The notes under the pieces: generated by a model
The model's database searches: none
The model's input: only the letters and a program-made list of their open reading frames with translations
Told to the model about the DNA's origin: nothing
NCBI RefSeq assembly: GCF_013359935.1
Contig: NZ_JABMCB010000206.1
Coordinates: 372,001-436,000, forward strand
Source: Paenibacillus xylanilyticus
Lineage (GTDB): Bacteria > Bacillota > Bacilli > Paenibacillales > Paenibacillaceae
Reading direction: 5' to 3'
DNA: 64,000 nucleotides
Shown: in pieces, positions 41,048 to 49,805 of the stretch
Numbering within the stretch: position 1 is the stretch's first letter
Layout of the letters: the number at the start of each line of letters is the position of its first letter
Program-made: the position numbers and the translations under genes

Positions 41048-41794
41048 ATGCTGACTGAAGAACGATATGCTGCAATTATAGAGCGCTTACATCAACAAGG
41101 GATTGTCAAATTGCAAGAGCTTGTCGACGTGCTCGGTGCTTCTGAATCAACGATAAGACGTGATCTAATTGATTTGGAGAGCCGTCAGATGCTGAAACGT
41201 ATACATGGCGGAGCAGCACTCATGAATGAGAAGACACTGGAACCGGGCATGGAAGAGAAAACATCCAAAAACATTCAACAAAAGGTGACGATTGCTCGTT
41301 TGGCTGCACAGGAGATCGAAAATGGCGATTGCATTTATCTGGATGCAGGTACGACAACATTGGCCATGATTCCCTACATTGAAGCCAAGGATGTAACCGT
41401 TGTAACCAACGGCCTGTCTCATGTGGAAGCGCTGGTAAGCAAGCGGATTCAGAGTTATTTGCTTGGCGGCATGATGAAAATTCATACCAAAGCCGTAATC
41501 GGCAGTATCGCGTTGCAAAACATGGACAACTTCCGTTTTGATAAATGTTTCCTTGGTACAAACGGTGTGGATCCCGAGATGGGGTATACGACTCCTGATC
41601 CGGAGGAAGCTTTGATTAAGAGGCGTGCACATCAATTGTCCGGAAAATCATATGTACTGGCAGATTCGAGCAAAATTGGCGAAATTACGTTTGCCAAATT
41701 GTTCGAGCTGGAGGAGGCAGACCTGATTACGGAGCAGATGCCAGAGCACTGGCGGCCCGTCATTGCGCAGAAAACTAAAATAATTGAGGGATAA
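41048..41794 (+). CDS. fruR: DeoR-family regulator of the fructose operon
   Basis: A 248-residue repressor. N-terminal HTH (about 1-55): RYAAIIERLHQQGIVKLQEL, ASESTIRRDLIDLESRQMLK, RIHGGAAL. The C-terminal sugar-phosphate-sensing domain (about 75-235) contains DAGTTTLAMIPYI and LGTNGVDPEMGYTTPDPEEA. It most likely responds to fructose 1-phosphate. ATG 41048 is preferred to ATG 41042 because GGAGG (41036-41040) is spaced for it. It is the first gene of fruR-fruK-fruA, 2 bases before fruK. Confidence 0.93.
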   Translation: MLTEERYAAIIERLHQQGIVKLQELVDVLGASESTIRRDLIDLESRQMLKRIHGGAALMNEKTLEPGMEEKTSKNIQQKVTIARLAAQEIENGDCIYLDAGTTTLAMIPYIEAKDVTVVTNGLSHVEALVSKRIQSYLLGGMMKIHTKAVIGSIALQNMDNFRFDKCFLGTNGVDPEMGYTTPDPEEALIKRRAHQLSGKSYVLADSSKIGEITFAKLFELEEADLITEQMPEHWRPVIAQKTKIIEG

Positions 41795-41796
41795 CA

Positions 41797-42708
41797 ATGA
41801 TATATACGATAACGCTTAATCCTTCCATTGATTACATCGTGGAAGTGGATGACCTGAAGCTCGGCGGCTTGAATCGCATGAACCGGGATTTGAAACTTCC
41901 GGGCGGCAAAGGCATCAATGTATCACGTGTGCTGAATCAGCTGGGAGCAGGTAACACGGCGCTTGGATTCCTTGGTGGATTCACAGGCCGCTTCATTAAT
42001 GACAAATTGCAGGCGGATCTTATTCAGACTGATTTCGTTACCATTGCCGATGATACTCGCATCAATATCAAGTTGAAGCACGGAGACGAGACCGAAATTA
42101 ACGGGCTTGGCCCAGCTATTCGTGCAGAAGAAGCAGAAAAGCTGCTTCACAAGCTATCCTCCCTGCAAACAGGGGATATCGTCATTCTGTCGGGCAGTGT
42201 TCCGCCGTCCCTTGGAACTGATTTTTATGATCGACTCATCCAGGTATGCAAACAAACGGGTGCAGAGTTTGTGATTGATACCACTGGACCAGCGTTGATG
42301 GAAGCACTCGTGCATAAGCCATTACTGGTGAAGCCGAACCATCACGAGCTTGCTGAACTTTTCGGGGTAAGCATCGAGACACGGGAAGAGCTGGTGTTGT
42401 ATGGTCGCAAGCTGCTGGAAGCGGGGGCCAAGCAAGTGTTAATCTCCATGGCTGGAGAAGGAGCGCTGTTCATTACCGGATCGGATGTTTATCATGCGAA
42501 TGTTCCAAAAGGCATTGTGAAAAATTCGGTTGGGGCTGGAGATTCCATGATTGGAGGATTCGTAGGCACCTATGTATTGAACGGAGACATCCTTGAAGCA
42601 TTCCGTACAGGAGTCGCATCGGGAAGTGCAACGGCTTTCTCCGATGATCTCGCAACACGCGAATTTATTGAGGAGCTGAGAAGCCAGGTCACCATTACCA
42701 AAATGTAG
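41797..42708 (+). CDS. fruK: 1-phosphofructokinase
   Basis: A 303-residue PfkB-family sugar kinase converting fructose 1-phosphate to fructose 1,6-bisphosphate. Motifs: TLNPSIDYIVEVDDL at the N-terminus, the substrate-binding GGKGINVSRVLNQLG (about 36-50) and the ATP/anion-hole VGAGDSMIGGFVG (about 247-259) with the catalytic Asp. It begins 2 bases after fruR, so it is co-translated. Confidence 0.96.
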   Translation: MIYTITLNPSIDYIVEVDDLKLGGLNRMNRDLKLPGGKGINVSRVLNQLGAGNTALGFLGGFTGRFINDKLQADLIQTDFVTIADDTRINIKLKHGDETEINGLGPAIRAEEAEKLLHKLSSLQTGDIVILSGSVPPSLGTDFYDRLIQVCKQTGAEFVIDTTGPALMEALVHKPLLVKPNHHELAELFGVSIETREELVLYGRKLLEAGAKQVLISMAGEGALFITGSDVYHANVPKGIVKNSVGAGDSMIGGFVGTYVLNGDILEAFRTGVASGSATAFSDDLATREFIEELRSQVTITKM

Positions 42709-42745
42709 AACCAAATTTCAGTGCAATCCAATTGTAAATATAATC

Positions 42746-42766
42746 CGGCCTGCGGAGTGCAGGCCG
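42746..42766 (+). other. Intercistronic hairpin between fruK and fruA
   Basis: Perfect CGGCCTGC/GCAGGCCG stem with a 5-base loop and no U-tract. It is more likely an mRNA-stability or processing element than a terminator. Confidence 0.6.
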
Positions 42767-42790
42767 ACTGAACTTAAGGGAGTGTAACAC

Positions 42791-44755
42791 ATGAGAATAA
42801 CAGACCTGATGATCCAGGAAACGATGATCATGGACCTGCAAGCCACAACCAAAGATGAAGCCATTGATGAACTCATTGCAAGCCTGAATAAAAGTGGACG
42901 CATTAATGATCCGGTTCTGTTCAAGGAAATGATCTATAAACGAGAAGCAGAATCCAGCACTGGGATTGGTGGCGGTATTGCAATGCCCCATGCCAAGACT
43001 TCTGCCGTGAATGAACCAACAGTTGTATTTGCGAAAAGCAGAAAAGGACTTGATTTTGCAGCGCTTGATGATGAGCCTGCTCATATATTCTTCATGATTG
43101 CTGCGCCTGAAGGTGCGGGTAATACTCATCTGCGCACACTAGCTGCTCTTTCCAGGCTGCTGATTGATAGCGATTTCATCGCTCAACTAATGAGTACAGA
43201 TACGCCTGCAGAAGTGAGTGCACTATTTGATGCGAAGCAGGAGGAAGCAGCGAAGCAAGAAGCTGCCAAGGAGAAAGCCAAAGCTGAAAAGGCTGCAAAA
43301 GCAGCAAGCGAGGCCAGTTCTACAACGCAAGCTCCTGGTGTGATTGTTGGAAATGAGAATTCTGAGGATTTCGTAGTTGCCGTTACGGCTTGCCCAACAG
43401 GGATTGCACACACCTTTATGGCTGAAGATGCACTTAAAAAGAAAGCTCAGGAAATGGGCATTAATATTCGCGTTGAAACGAATGGTTCCGAGGGAGCCCA
43501 GAATGTTTTGACTCCAGACGAGATCGCTCGTGCCAAAGGTGTTATCGTGGCCGCGGACAAAAATGTGGAGATGGCCCGATTTGACGGTAAACCGGTATTG
43601 CAAAGACCGGTAAGCGATGGTATTCGCAAGTCTGAAGAGCTGATTCGCAAAGCAGTGAATGGAGATGCTCCAATCTATCGCAGCCAAGGCGGAAGTAGCG
43701 TTAAGGAAGATGGATCTAGTGCGGGCAAAATGAGCGTAGGCAGCAAGATTTATAAGGATTTGATGAACGGGATTTCGCACATGCTTCCGTTTGTCGTGGG
43801 TGGCGGAATTCTGCTCGCAATCTCTTTCCTGATCGAACAGCTTGCAGGCGAGGATAATCCCCTCTTCCAACTGCTGCAGACCATTGGTGGCGGAACGGGT
43901 GCGTTCCACTTCCTGATTCCAGTACTGGCCGGATTTATTGCCATGAGTATCGGTGATCGCCCAGCTCTGATGCCGGGTATGGTTGGTGGATTGATGGCGG
44001 TTAACTCCAATGCTGGTTTCCTTGGCGGACTTGCTGCCGGTTTCCTGGCAGGTTATGTGGTTATTGGTTTGCGTAAATTGTTTAAAGGATTGCCGAAAGC
44101 CATTGACGGTTTGAAACCAATTCTGTTGTATCCCGTGTTTGGATTGCTCATTGTTGGTGCAATCAGTTACTATATCTTTGATCCGATCTTTGGCTCACTT
44201 AACACATGGCTTGTAGATGCACTTGGAAATCTGGGAACAGGAAATGCCGTATTGCTTGGCTTGCTGCTTGGTGGCATGATGTCCATTGATATGGGTGGGC
44301 CGTTCAATAAGGCAGCCTATACCTTTGCGATTGGTGTGTTCACATCAAGTGGCAATACGGACGGTGCCTGGATGGCTGCCGTTATGGCAGGCGGTATGGT
44401 GCCACCTCTGGCCATCGCTCTGGCTTCAACGTTCTTCAAATCCAAATTCACGGAGCAAGAACGCAAATCGGGCTTGACTAACTATGTACTCGGCTTATCC
44501 TTCATTACGGAAGGCGCAATTCCATTCGCTGCTGCTGATCCGCTGCGTGTACTGACATCCTGTATCATTGGTTCGGCTGTTGCAGGCGGTCTCACACAGC
44601 TCTGGAGCATTAACGTACCAGCACCACATGGTGGAATCTTCGTAGCAGCTTTGGCCAATCATGCTATGCTGTTCTTGCTCGCCGTTGCGATTGGTGCAGT
44701 GATCTCCGGTCTGATTCTGGGATTGTGGAAGAAGTCACCGACCCTTGTGAAATAA
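42791..44755 (+). CDS. fruA: Fructose-specific PTS enzyme IIABC
   Basis: A 654-residue phosphotransferase transporter. IIA (about 1-145) has the phospho-His in GIGGGIAMPHAKTSAV, a Ala/Lys-rich coiled linker follows (KQEEAAKQEAAKEKAKAEKA), IIB (about 195-295) has the phospho-Cys in AVTACPTGIAHTFMAEDALK, and IIC (about 315-650) forms the membrane channel (SHMLPFVVGGGILLAISFLI; SIDMGGPFNKAAYTFAIGVF; FITEGAIPFAAADPLRVL). It imports fructose as fructose 1-phosphate, the substrate of FruK. Confidence 0.96.
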   Translation: MRITDLMIQETMIMDLQATTKDEAIDELIASLNKSGRINDPVLFKEMIYKREAESSTGIGGGIAMPHAKTSAVNEPTVVFAKSRKGLDFAALDDEPAHIFFMIAAPEGAGNTHLRTLAALSRLLIDSDFIAQLMSTDTPAEVSALFDAKQEEAAKQEAAKEKAKAEKAAKAASEASSTTQAPGVIVGNENSEDFVVAVTACPTGIAHTFMAEDALKKKAQEMGINIRVETNGSEGAQNVLTPDEIARAKGVIVAADKNVEMARFDGKPVLQRPVSDGIRKSEELIRKAVNGDAPIYRSQGGSSVKEDGSSAGKMSVGSKIYKDLMNGISHMLPFVVGGGILLAISFLIEQLAGEDNPLFQLLQTIGGGTGAFHFLIPVLAGFIAMSIGDRPALMPGMVGGLMAVNSNAGFLGGLAAGFLAGYVVIGLRKLFKGLPKAIDGLKPILLYPVFGLLIVGAISYYIFDPIFGSLNTWLVDALGNLGTGNAVLLGLLLGGMMSIDMGGPFNKAAYTFAIGVFTSSGNTDGAWMAAVMAGGMVPPLAIALASTFFKSKFTEQERKSGLTNYVLGLSFITEGAIPFAAADPLRVLTSCIIGSAVAGGLTQLWSINVPAPHGGIFVAALANHAMLFLLAVAIGAVISGLILGLWKKSPTLVK

Positions 44756-44769
44756 TGAAAGATTAATTT

Positions 44770-44820
44770 AATGGTAACAAGGCATTTCCTGAGTGGGCTT
44801 CATTCAGGAGATGCTTTTTT
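44770..44820 (+). terminator. Terminator of the fru operon
   Basis: AAGGCAT-CCTGA pairs with TCAGG-ATGCTT, followed by TTTTT. Confidence 0.75.
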
Positions 44821-44915
44821 ATTTTCGCTGAGCAGCAATCTGTGTTAAAATGGTTACAATAATTTAACTTTTGAAACGATGTTTCATGTATCGGAACATT
44901 TGGCAAGGAGGAAGC

Positions 44916-45704
44916 ATGTTGACGAATGATGCAGCGAAAGGACAAGTACAAAAACAATTTGGCAAAAATGCCGAGAAGTATGTGACCAGTCCTGGACATG
45001 CAAAAGGTGAGGATCTTGATTTACTGGTGGCTTCATCCCAAGCAAGTCCAAATATGCAGGTACTTGATATAGCAACTGGAGGAGGACATGTTGCGTGCGC
45101 ATTGGCACCACTTGTTCAGCAGGTAACTGCACTGGATTTAACCGAAGAGATGCTTCAGGTGGCTGAAGGCTTTATTCGGGAGAAGGGGCATCAAAATGTG
45201 AAGTTTGTGCCGGGAGATGCAGAGCATTTGCCGTTTAATGATGATGTCTTTGACATTGTCACCTGCCGGATTGCCGCGCATCATTTTCCGGATGTGCCGT
45301 CTTTTCTATCTGAGGCGTACCGAGTAACGAAACCAGGTGGCAGGCTGTTATTGATTGACAACGTGGCACCTGAGCGTGATGAATATGATCAATTTTACAA
45401 TGAAGTGGAGAAGCGCCGGGATCCCAGTCATGTTCGTGCGTGGCGCAAGTCGGAGTGGATTCGGATGATAGAGATTGCGGAATATCAAGTGGGAACGATG
45501 ATTTCCTTTGAGAAAAGCTTTATCTTTGAAGACTGGTGCAAGCGTGCCGGACTGCCGGAAGCAGATGGAAGAGAGCTTGAAGCAAGCATGCTCTGTGCAC
45601 CTTCGGTGATTAAAAAGTTTTTTAGGTTTGAAGAGGTATTACCAGGCAAACTTGAGAGCTTCGGGGGAGAGAGTGTACTCATTCAGGCGTCAAAAGCGAG
45701 ATAG
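44916..45704 (+). CDS. Class I SAM-dependent methyltransferase
   Basis: A 262-residue methyltransferase of the UbiE/Methyltransf_11 type. SAM motif I VLDIATGGGHVACALA (about 49-64), the acidic strand VTALDLTEEMLQVA, motif II PGDAEHLPFNDDVFDIVTCR and post-motif KPGGRLLLIDNVAPERD are clear. GCAAGGAGGAAG precedes ATG 44916. The substrate cannot be told; single gene. Confidence 0.9.
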   Translation: MLTNDAAKGQVQKQFGKNAEKYVTSPGHAKGEDLDLLVASSQASPNMQVLDIATGGGHVACALAPLVQQVTALDLTEEMLQVAEGFIREKGHQNVKFVPGDAEHLPFNDDVFDIVTCRIAAHHFPDVPSFLSEAYRVTKPGGRLLLIDNVAPERDEYDQFYNEVEKRRDPSHVRAWRKSEWIRMIEIAEYQVGTMISFEKSFIFEDWCKRAGLPEADGRELEASMLCAPSVIKKFFRFEEVLPGKLESFGGESVLIQASKAR

Positions 45705-45769
45705 CCGTAGTATGCGGGCAATGATAACAGAGACATTTTTCATCCGTTTGCACAGGAAAAACAACAACC

Positions 45770-45817
45770 AAAAGGGCAGATGCACCTGTAAATGGCGCAC
45801 CTGCCTTTTTCATTGGG
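45770..45817 (-). terminator. Terminator between convergent genes
   Basis: AAAGGGCAG-TGC pairs imperfectly with GCGCA-CTGCCTTTTT; runs of A and T on the two sides allow use from either direction. Confidence 0.6.
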
Positions 45818-45825
45818 ATCATTCA

Positions 45826-46965
45826 TTAAGGTTTCAGCACAACTTTAGTACATTCGTCTTCATGATCGTTGAATATCCGGTATGCCTCACTGGCATTTTC
45901 GAGTGCAATGCGATGGGAGACAATTTCGGTCGGATCGAACTCACCTGCAGTAATTTTGCGGAACAATTCCGGCATATAGTGAATGACAGGTGCCTGTCCC
46001 ATTTTAAGATTAATATTGCGTTCAAACATACTTCCGAGCGGGAACATGTTGTAGGACGAGCCATACACACCAGTAAGCTGCAATGTACCAAACTTGCGAA
46101 CGGCTTTCATGCCGATTTCAATGGCACTCAGTGCCCCGCCGTGAAGTTTCAGCTTCTGCCCGATCTCCTCCAAAGTGGATTTCTTGCCGTCCATGCCGAC
46201 ACAGTCGATCACCACATCGGTACCTCCGCCCGTAATCTCGCGGATATGTGCACCCATATCATCATGATTTTCAAAATTGAAGACTTCCACATCATTCATG
46301 CGTTTGGCTTTTTCCAAACGATACGGGAGCCGATCAACTGCAATAACCCGCTTGGCGCCTTTCATCCAGGCAAACTTCTGCGTCATCAGGCCAATTGGTC
46401 CGCTCCCAAGCACAGTTACGGTATCTCCTGGTTTAACACCGGCATTTTCCACACTCCAGTAAGCGGTGGGAAGAACATCGGACAGAAACAGCAGAGCTTC
46501 ATCTTCCAATTCACAGGATTCCGGAATCACGAACGGCATAAAGTTACCGTACGGCACGCGCAAAAATTCAGCCTGTCCACCAGGGTAATTTCCGTATCGT
46601 TCCGTAAAACCGAAATAACCACCGGTGTGGATATCGGGATTACCATTAGAATTGTCACACTGGCTCTCCATGTCGTGATTGCAATAGAAACATTCGCCAC
46701 ACGAAATGTTAAAAGGAAGGACCACGCGATCCCCCTTTTTTACACGTGTGACTTCAGGACCTACCTCTTCCACGATCCCCATCGGTTCATGACCGATGAC
46801 ATAATCCTTCTCGGCCGGCAATGCTCCCTGATAAATATGAAGATCTGATCCACATATGGCGGTGGAAGTAATACGCACGATAATGTCATCCTTTTGTTGC
46901 AGTCTCGGATCTTCAACCTGTTTCACCTGAATATCCTTGGTCCCTTGAAAAGTAACGGCTCTCAT
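45826..46965 (-). CDS. Zinc-dependent alcohol dehydrogenase, formaldehyde-dehydrogenase-like
   Basis: A 379-residue medium-chain dehydrogenase. Catalytic zinc ligands: Cys in STAICGSDLHIYQG (about 38), His-Glu in YVIGHEPMGIVEEVG. Structural zinc cysteines: CGECFYCNHDMESQC. The NAD-binding GSGPIGLM is near 195. The sequence style (GNYPGGQAEFLRVPYGNFMP) matches the glutathione-independent formaldehyde-dehydrogenase-like group. ATG 46965 is preferred because AGGAGG is spaced for it; an upstream ATG (46971) is too close to the site. It lies 79 bases downstream of the bicupin gene and may share its transcript. Confidence 0.9.
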   Translation of the reverse strand: MRAVTFQGTKDIQVKQVEDPRLQQKDDIIVRITSTAICGSDLHIYQGALPAEKDYVIGHEPMGIVEEVGPEVTRVKKGDRVVLPFNISCGECFYCNHDMESQCDNSNGNPDIHTGGYFGFTERYGNYPGGQAEFLRVPYGNFMPFVIPESCELEDEALLFLSDVLPTAYWSVENAGVKPGDTVTVLGSGPIGLMTQKFAWMKGAKRVIAVDRLPYRLEKAKRMNDVEVFNFENHDDMGAHIREITGGGTDVVIDCVGMDGKKSTLEEIGQKLKLHGGALSAIEIGMKAVRKFGTLQLTGVYGSSYNMFPLGSMFERNINLKMGQAPVIHYMPELFRKITAGEFDPTEIVSHRIALENASEAYRIFNDHEDECTKVVLKP

Positions 46966-47043
46966 CAACATATTCCTCCTATCATATTGTGACTCTCTGA
47001 GAATTACCCCGTATGGAGCCATTTGATAGAGGTCCATACCAAA

Positions 47044-48207
47044 TTAAACGACAGGCCACTTGACTTTACGTAGCGCCTTAAGCAGCTCGGAGGAAGCGTG
47101 CAGATTGTCACGGACAAGCTCACGAGGCGTGAGTGCCATCCACTGATTCAACGAAATGTCCTCGAAGCGGTCACTTCTAAAAATCTCCAAAAACCACAGG
47201 GTTTCTGTGCTTGTATTCTGAACATAGTGTCCCATGGCAACCGGAACATACCCTACATCTCCGGCTCTGTAATTGAATGTGCGTGCAGTGCCGTTCCCCC
47301 CAAATACGGTCATTCTTCCTTGCCCTGTCAGATAGTACTGCCATTCATCTGCATTTGGATGCCAGTGCATTTCACGCATGCCACCAGGTTTAATCTCGAC
47401 CAGCGCAGCGGCAATGGTTGTGGAGATGGGGAAGTTGGTGGAATCGACGATGCGCACGCTTCCCCCTGGCGTAATCAGGGGTTCCTGAGCGAGGAGGCGA
47501 TGTTTGAATGAGAGTGGGACGGTACCGTAGGGTGACGGAACTTCCTGACTTGCGACAGAATCAGGGACCTGATCTTGGAAAATATAAACCTGATCTGCCG
47601 GTCGGGATTGAAACGCAGACTCTGGCACACCAAAATTGACAGACAAAACCTCTGAGGGGGTGTGAGCAAACCAGTCGGAGATCGAAAGAGTGTTAAGATC
47701 GGAGAAGGCTCCGTCATCAAAAACAAGCAAAAATTCACAGCCCTCTTCCAGTCCTTGAATGGAATGGGGCAGACCTTTGGGGAAAAACCACAGGTCACCA
47801 GGCCCGACATCGGCGATAAAATTGCGGCCATCCTGATCGATGGACGTAATTCTTGCCGTACCCCAGATCATATACGCCCATTCGGACTGTTGATGCCAAT
47901 GAAGTTCGCGCACGCCGCCCGGAGTCAAGCTCATATTTACTCCAGCCAGTGTCGTGGCAATCGGCAGATCTCGTACCGTTATTTCACGTGACCAGCCACC
48001 ATGGTTTAACTGCATATGGGTATCGGAAAAAGACATTTTCAGATTGGGCATCAGTCCCGAGTCTGTTGCGGGAGGAACCAGCATATCCGGATTTTCACGG
48101 TCTCTCATGACATCACGCGGGCCCATATCGGGTCCGCCGGCTCCGTCTTGCCGGATCGGTTGTGGAACAATGAGCAGTTTACCGTTATGTTGTGATCCTT
48201 TTGTCAT
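47044..48207 (-). CDS. Oxalate decarboxylase-type bicupin with altered lid
   Basis: A 387-residue bicupin. Both manganese sites are visible: cupin 1 ELHWHQQSEWAYM with a third His in GLPHSIQGL; cupin 2 EMHWHPNADEWQYY with its His in MGHYVQN. The C-terminal Glu of the family (equivalent to E333 of Bacillus OxdC) is kept in FLEIF. The N-terminal active-site lid, SENST in OxdC with the catalytic E162, reads SDLNT here. ATG 48207 follows GGAGGG. Expected role: conversion of oxalate to formate and CO2; the lid change could alter activity. No signal peptide. Confidence 0.88.
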   Translation of the reverse strand: MTKGSQHNGKLLIVPQPIRQDGAGGPDMGPRDVMRDRENPDMLVPPATDSGLMPNLKMSFSDTHMQLNHGGWSREITVRDLPIATTLAGVNMSLTPGGVRELHWHQQSEWAYMIWGTARITSIDQDGRNFIADVGPGDLWFFPKGLPHSIQGLEEGCEFLLVFDDGAFSDLNTLSISDWFAHTPSEVLSVNFGVPESAFQSRPADQVYIFQDQVPDSVASQEVPSPYGTVPLSFKHRLLAQEPLITPGGSVRIVDSTNFPISTTIAAALVEIKPGGMREMHWHPNADEWQYYLTGQGRMTVFGGNGTARTFNYRAGDVGYVPVAMGHYVQNTSTETLWFLEIFRSDRFEDISLNQWMALTPRELVRDNLHASSELLKALRKVKWPVV

Positions 48208-48430
48208 TCGTTTATCCCTCCAGTTCAGATCATGCTGGTCAGACTGGTCGTCAATCATATTCTATGAATCAGGGCCTGGATATTATGAAGGACAGGGGAA
48301 AGGCTGGATCAATGGACTTGTCTGTGCCACAGACACTCAAGACATGGACGGTGATGAAGACGTTTCTGACATTCGCTGTTGTAGTTGGCACTTAAGGATT
48401 GACGTGCACAGCATATCATAGTACCCTAAT

Positions 48431-48450
48431 ATTGTTTCATATGAAACAAT
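48431..48450. promoter_or_regulatory. Perfect palindrome before the nitroreductase gene
   Basis: ATTGTTTCATATGAAACAAT, 20 bases, perfect dyad. A close relative lies before the MarR gene at 49104-49124, so it is the probable operator of that MarR protein. Confidence 0.7.
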
Positions 48451-48498
48451 TAATTTGCAAGTGGGAATACAACCTTATTCGGAAATGGGGAAGTTCAT

Positions 48499-49059
48499 AT
48501 GACAATAGCCGATACGATTCGTTCTCGACGAAGTATCCGCAGCTTCAATACACAACCGGTGTCCACGGACTTAATAATTCAATTGCTTAATGATGCGGTC
48601 TGGGCACCTAATCATGGCATGCGAGAACCATGGCGTTTTATTCTCGCCGAGCGTGCAGAAGCAAAAGAACAGGTGGCCAGTCTGATGCTGGAATCGGTGC
48701 AAAACATGAAATTGATGAAGCTGATGCCCGGCAAACTGCAGCAGGCGCTGAAAAAGAAGTTCAGCCACATGCCTGCGCACCTTATTGTGGTAATGAAAAA
48801 TGAAAAGGATCAACATAAGCAGGAAGAAGACTATGCGGCTGTAAGCTGCGTTATTCAGAACTTTCAACTGCTTGCCTGGGAACAGGGCCTAGGTATGATT
48901 TGGTCCACGATGGAATACATTCATTCCCCCATTTTTTGCGAAGGTCTAAGCGTGAAGACAGATGAGCGAGTAGTTGGTGTGTTGCATATGGGGTACTTCG
49001 ATAAAACGCCGAAACCCAAGTCGCGCACCTCTGCTGAACAAAAGCTCACCTTGCTGTAG
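48499..49059 (+). CDS. Nitroreductase family protein
   Basis: A 186-residue FMN oxidoreductase (TIADTIRSRRSIRSFNTQPV at the N-terminus; DAVWAPNHGMREPWRFILA near 31-50; AWEQGLGMIWSTMEY near 128). It is a different subfamily from the gene at 35210. The ATG at 48499 follows GGGGAAG. It is followed by a MarR gene with the same palindrome in front, which suggests a repressor/enzyme pair responding to an electrophile or nitro compound (inference). Confidence 0.88.
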   Translation: MTIADTIRSRRSIRSFNTQPVSTDLIIQLLNDAVWAPNHGMREPWRFILAERAEAKEQVASLMLESVQNMKLMKLMPGKLQQALKKKFSHMPAHLIVVMKNEKDQHKQEEDYAAVSCVIQNFQLLAWEQGLGMIWSTMEYIHSPIFCEGLSVKTDERVVGVLHMGYFDKTPKPKSRTSAEQKLTLL

Positions 49060-49103
49060 TCCTGGAACAGAAGTGTGATATAAATCGTATCAATCCTGAT
49101 CAT

Positions 49104-49124
49104 ATTGTTTCCAGTGAAACCAAT
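49104..49124. promoter_or_regulatory. Palindrome before the MarR gene
   Basis: ATTGTTTC-CAGT-GAAACCAAT, an imperfect copy of the 48431 palindrome with a one-base longer spacing. Likely autoregulatory operator. Confidence 0.6.
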
Positions 49125-49197
49125 CATGGTGTATAATGTATGTTATTCAAGCCTGGCTTGCATAATAGACCGAGACGAGAAAAGGTTGGGGAAAACT

Positions 49198-49740
49198 ATG
49201 GATCATGAACAGACGGATCTGCGTTACATTTATGGATTGTTTATTAAGCTTTTGCATCAAAAAGAACAAAAGGATGACCAGGAAAATCTATTTCTCATGG
49301 ATATTGTTCGTAAGACTGTATCATCAGAAGCAGCTTTGAACATGACGGATGTGCATGTAATTGCGTGTATTGGTGAACACGAACCCATTAATCTGACCTC
49401 GATAGCTGAACGGATGGAGCTGAGCAAGGGCAACACCTCCAAAGTGGCCCATAAACTGCTGAAGCAAGGATGGCTTCGAAAAACACAGTTAAATGACAAC
49501 AAAAAGGAGATTTATTTCAGGCTGACATCACCAGGCAAAAAGCTGTTTCATGTTCATGCCGATCTGCACGTGAAGGTTGAAAATCAATTCCTCCGTTTTC
49601 TGGGGCAATATAACAAAATGGAGCTTGAATTTTTAAAGAGATTTGTGCTGGATTTGACACGTTTCTATGAGCAGTTGGATACTCGAAGTTTAATTGAGGA
49701 CCTGGAGGAAGAGAGTGATCCGACAGAGAGCAAAATTTGA
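49198..49740 (+). CDS. MarR-family regulator
   Basis: A 180-residue winged-helix regulator: HTH about 60-105 (INLTSIAERMELSKGNTSKV, AHKLLKQGWLRKTQLNDNKK) and wing EIYFRLTSPGKKLF. It has a longer N-terminal helix than usual and an acidic C-terminal tail (LIEDLEEESDPTES). AAAGGTTGGGGA precedes ATG 49198. Palindromes before both this gene and the nitroreductase are its probable targets. Confidence 0.85.
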   Translation: MDHEQTDLRYIYGLFIKLLHQKEQKDDQENLFLMDIVRKTVSSEAALNMTDVHVIACIGEHEPINLTSIAERMELSKGNTSKVAHKLLKQGWLRKTQLNDNKKEIYFRLTSPGKKLFHVHADLHVKVENQFLRFLGQYNKMELEFLKRFVLDLTRFYEQLDTRSLIEDLEEESDPTESKI

Positions 49741-49746
49741 ACGGAG

Positions 49747-49773
49747 AAAACCCCGTGACGAGCACGGGGAGAA
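49747..49773 (-). terminator. Terminator of the left-reading SDR gene
   Basis: CCCCGTG/CACGGGG stem; on the minus strand it is followed by GTTTTC. Confidence 0.55.
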
Positions 49774-49805
49774 TGTTGCTTGCTGAAGCAAAGCATTTCC
49801 AGATA

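Noticed and set aside
45628..46848. 406-codon open frame on the plus strand
   Set aside because: It lies antisense to the zinc alcohol dehydrogenase, whose motifs are unambiguous; no ribosome site, His/Phe-rich nonsense composition.
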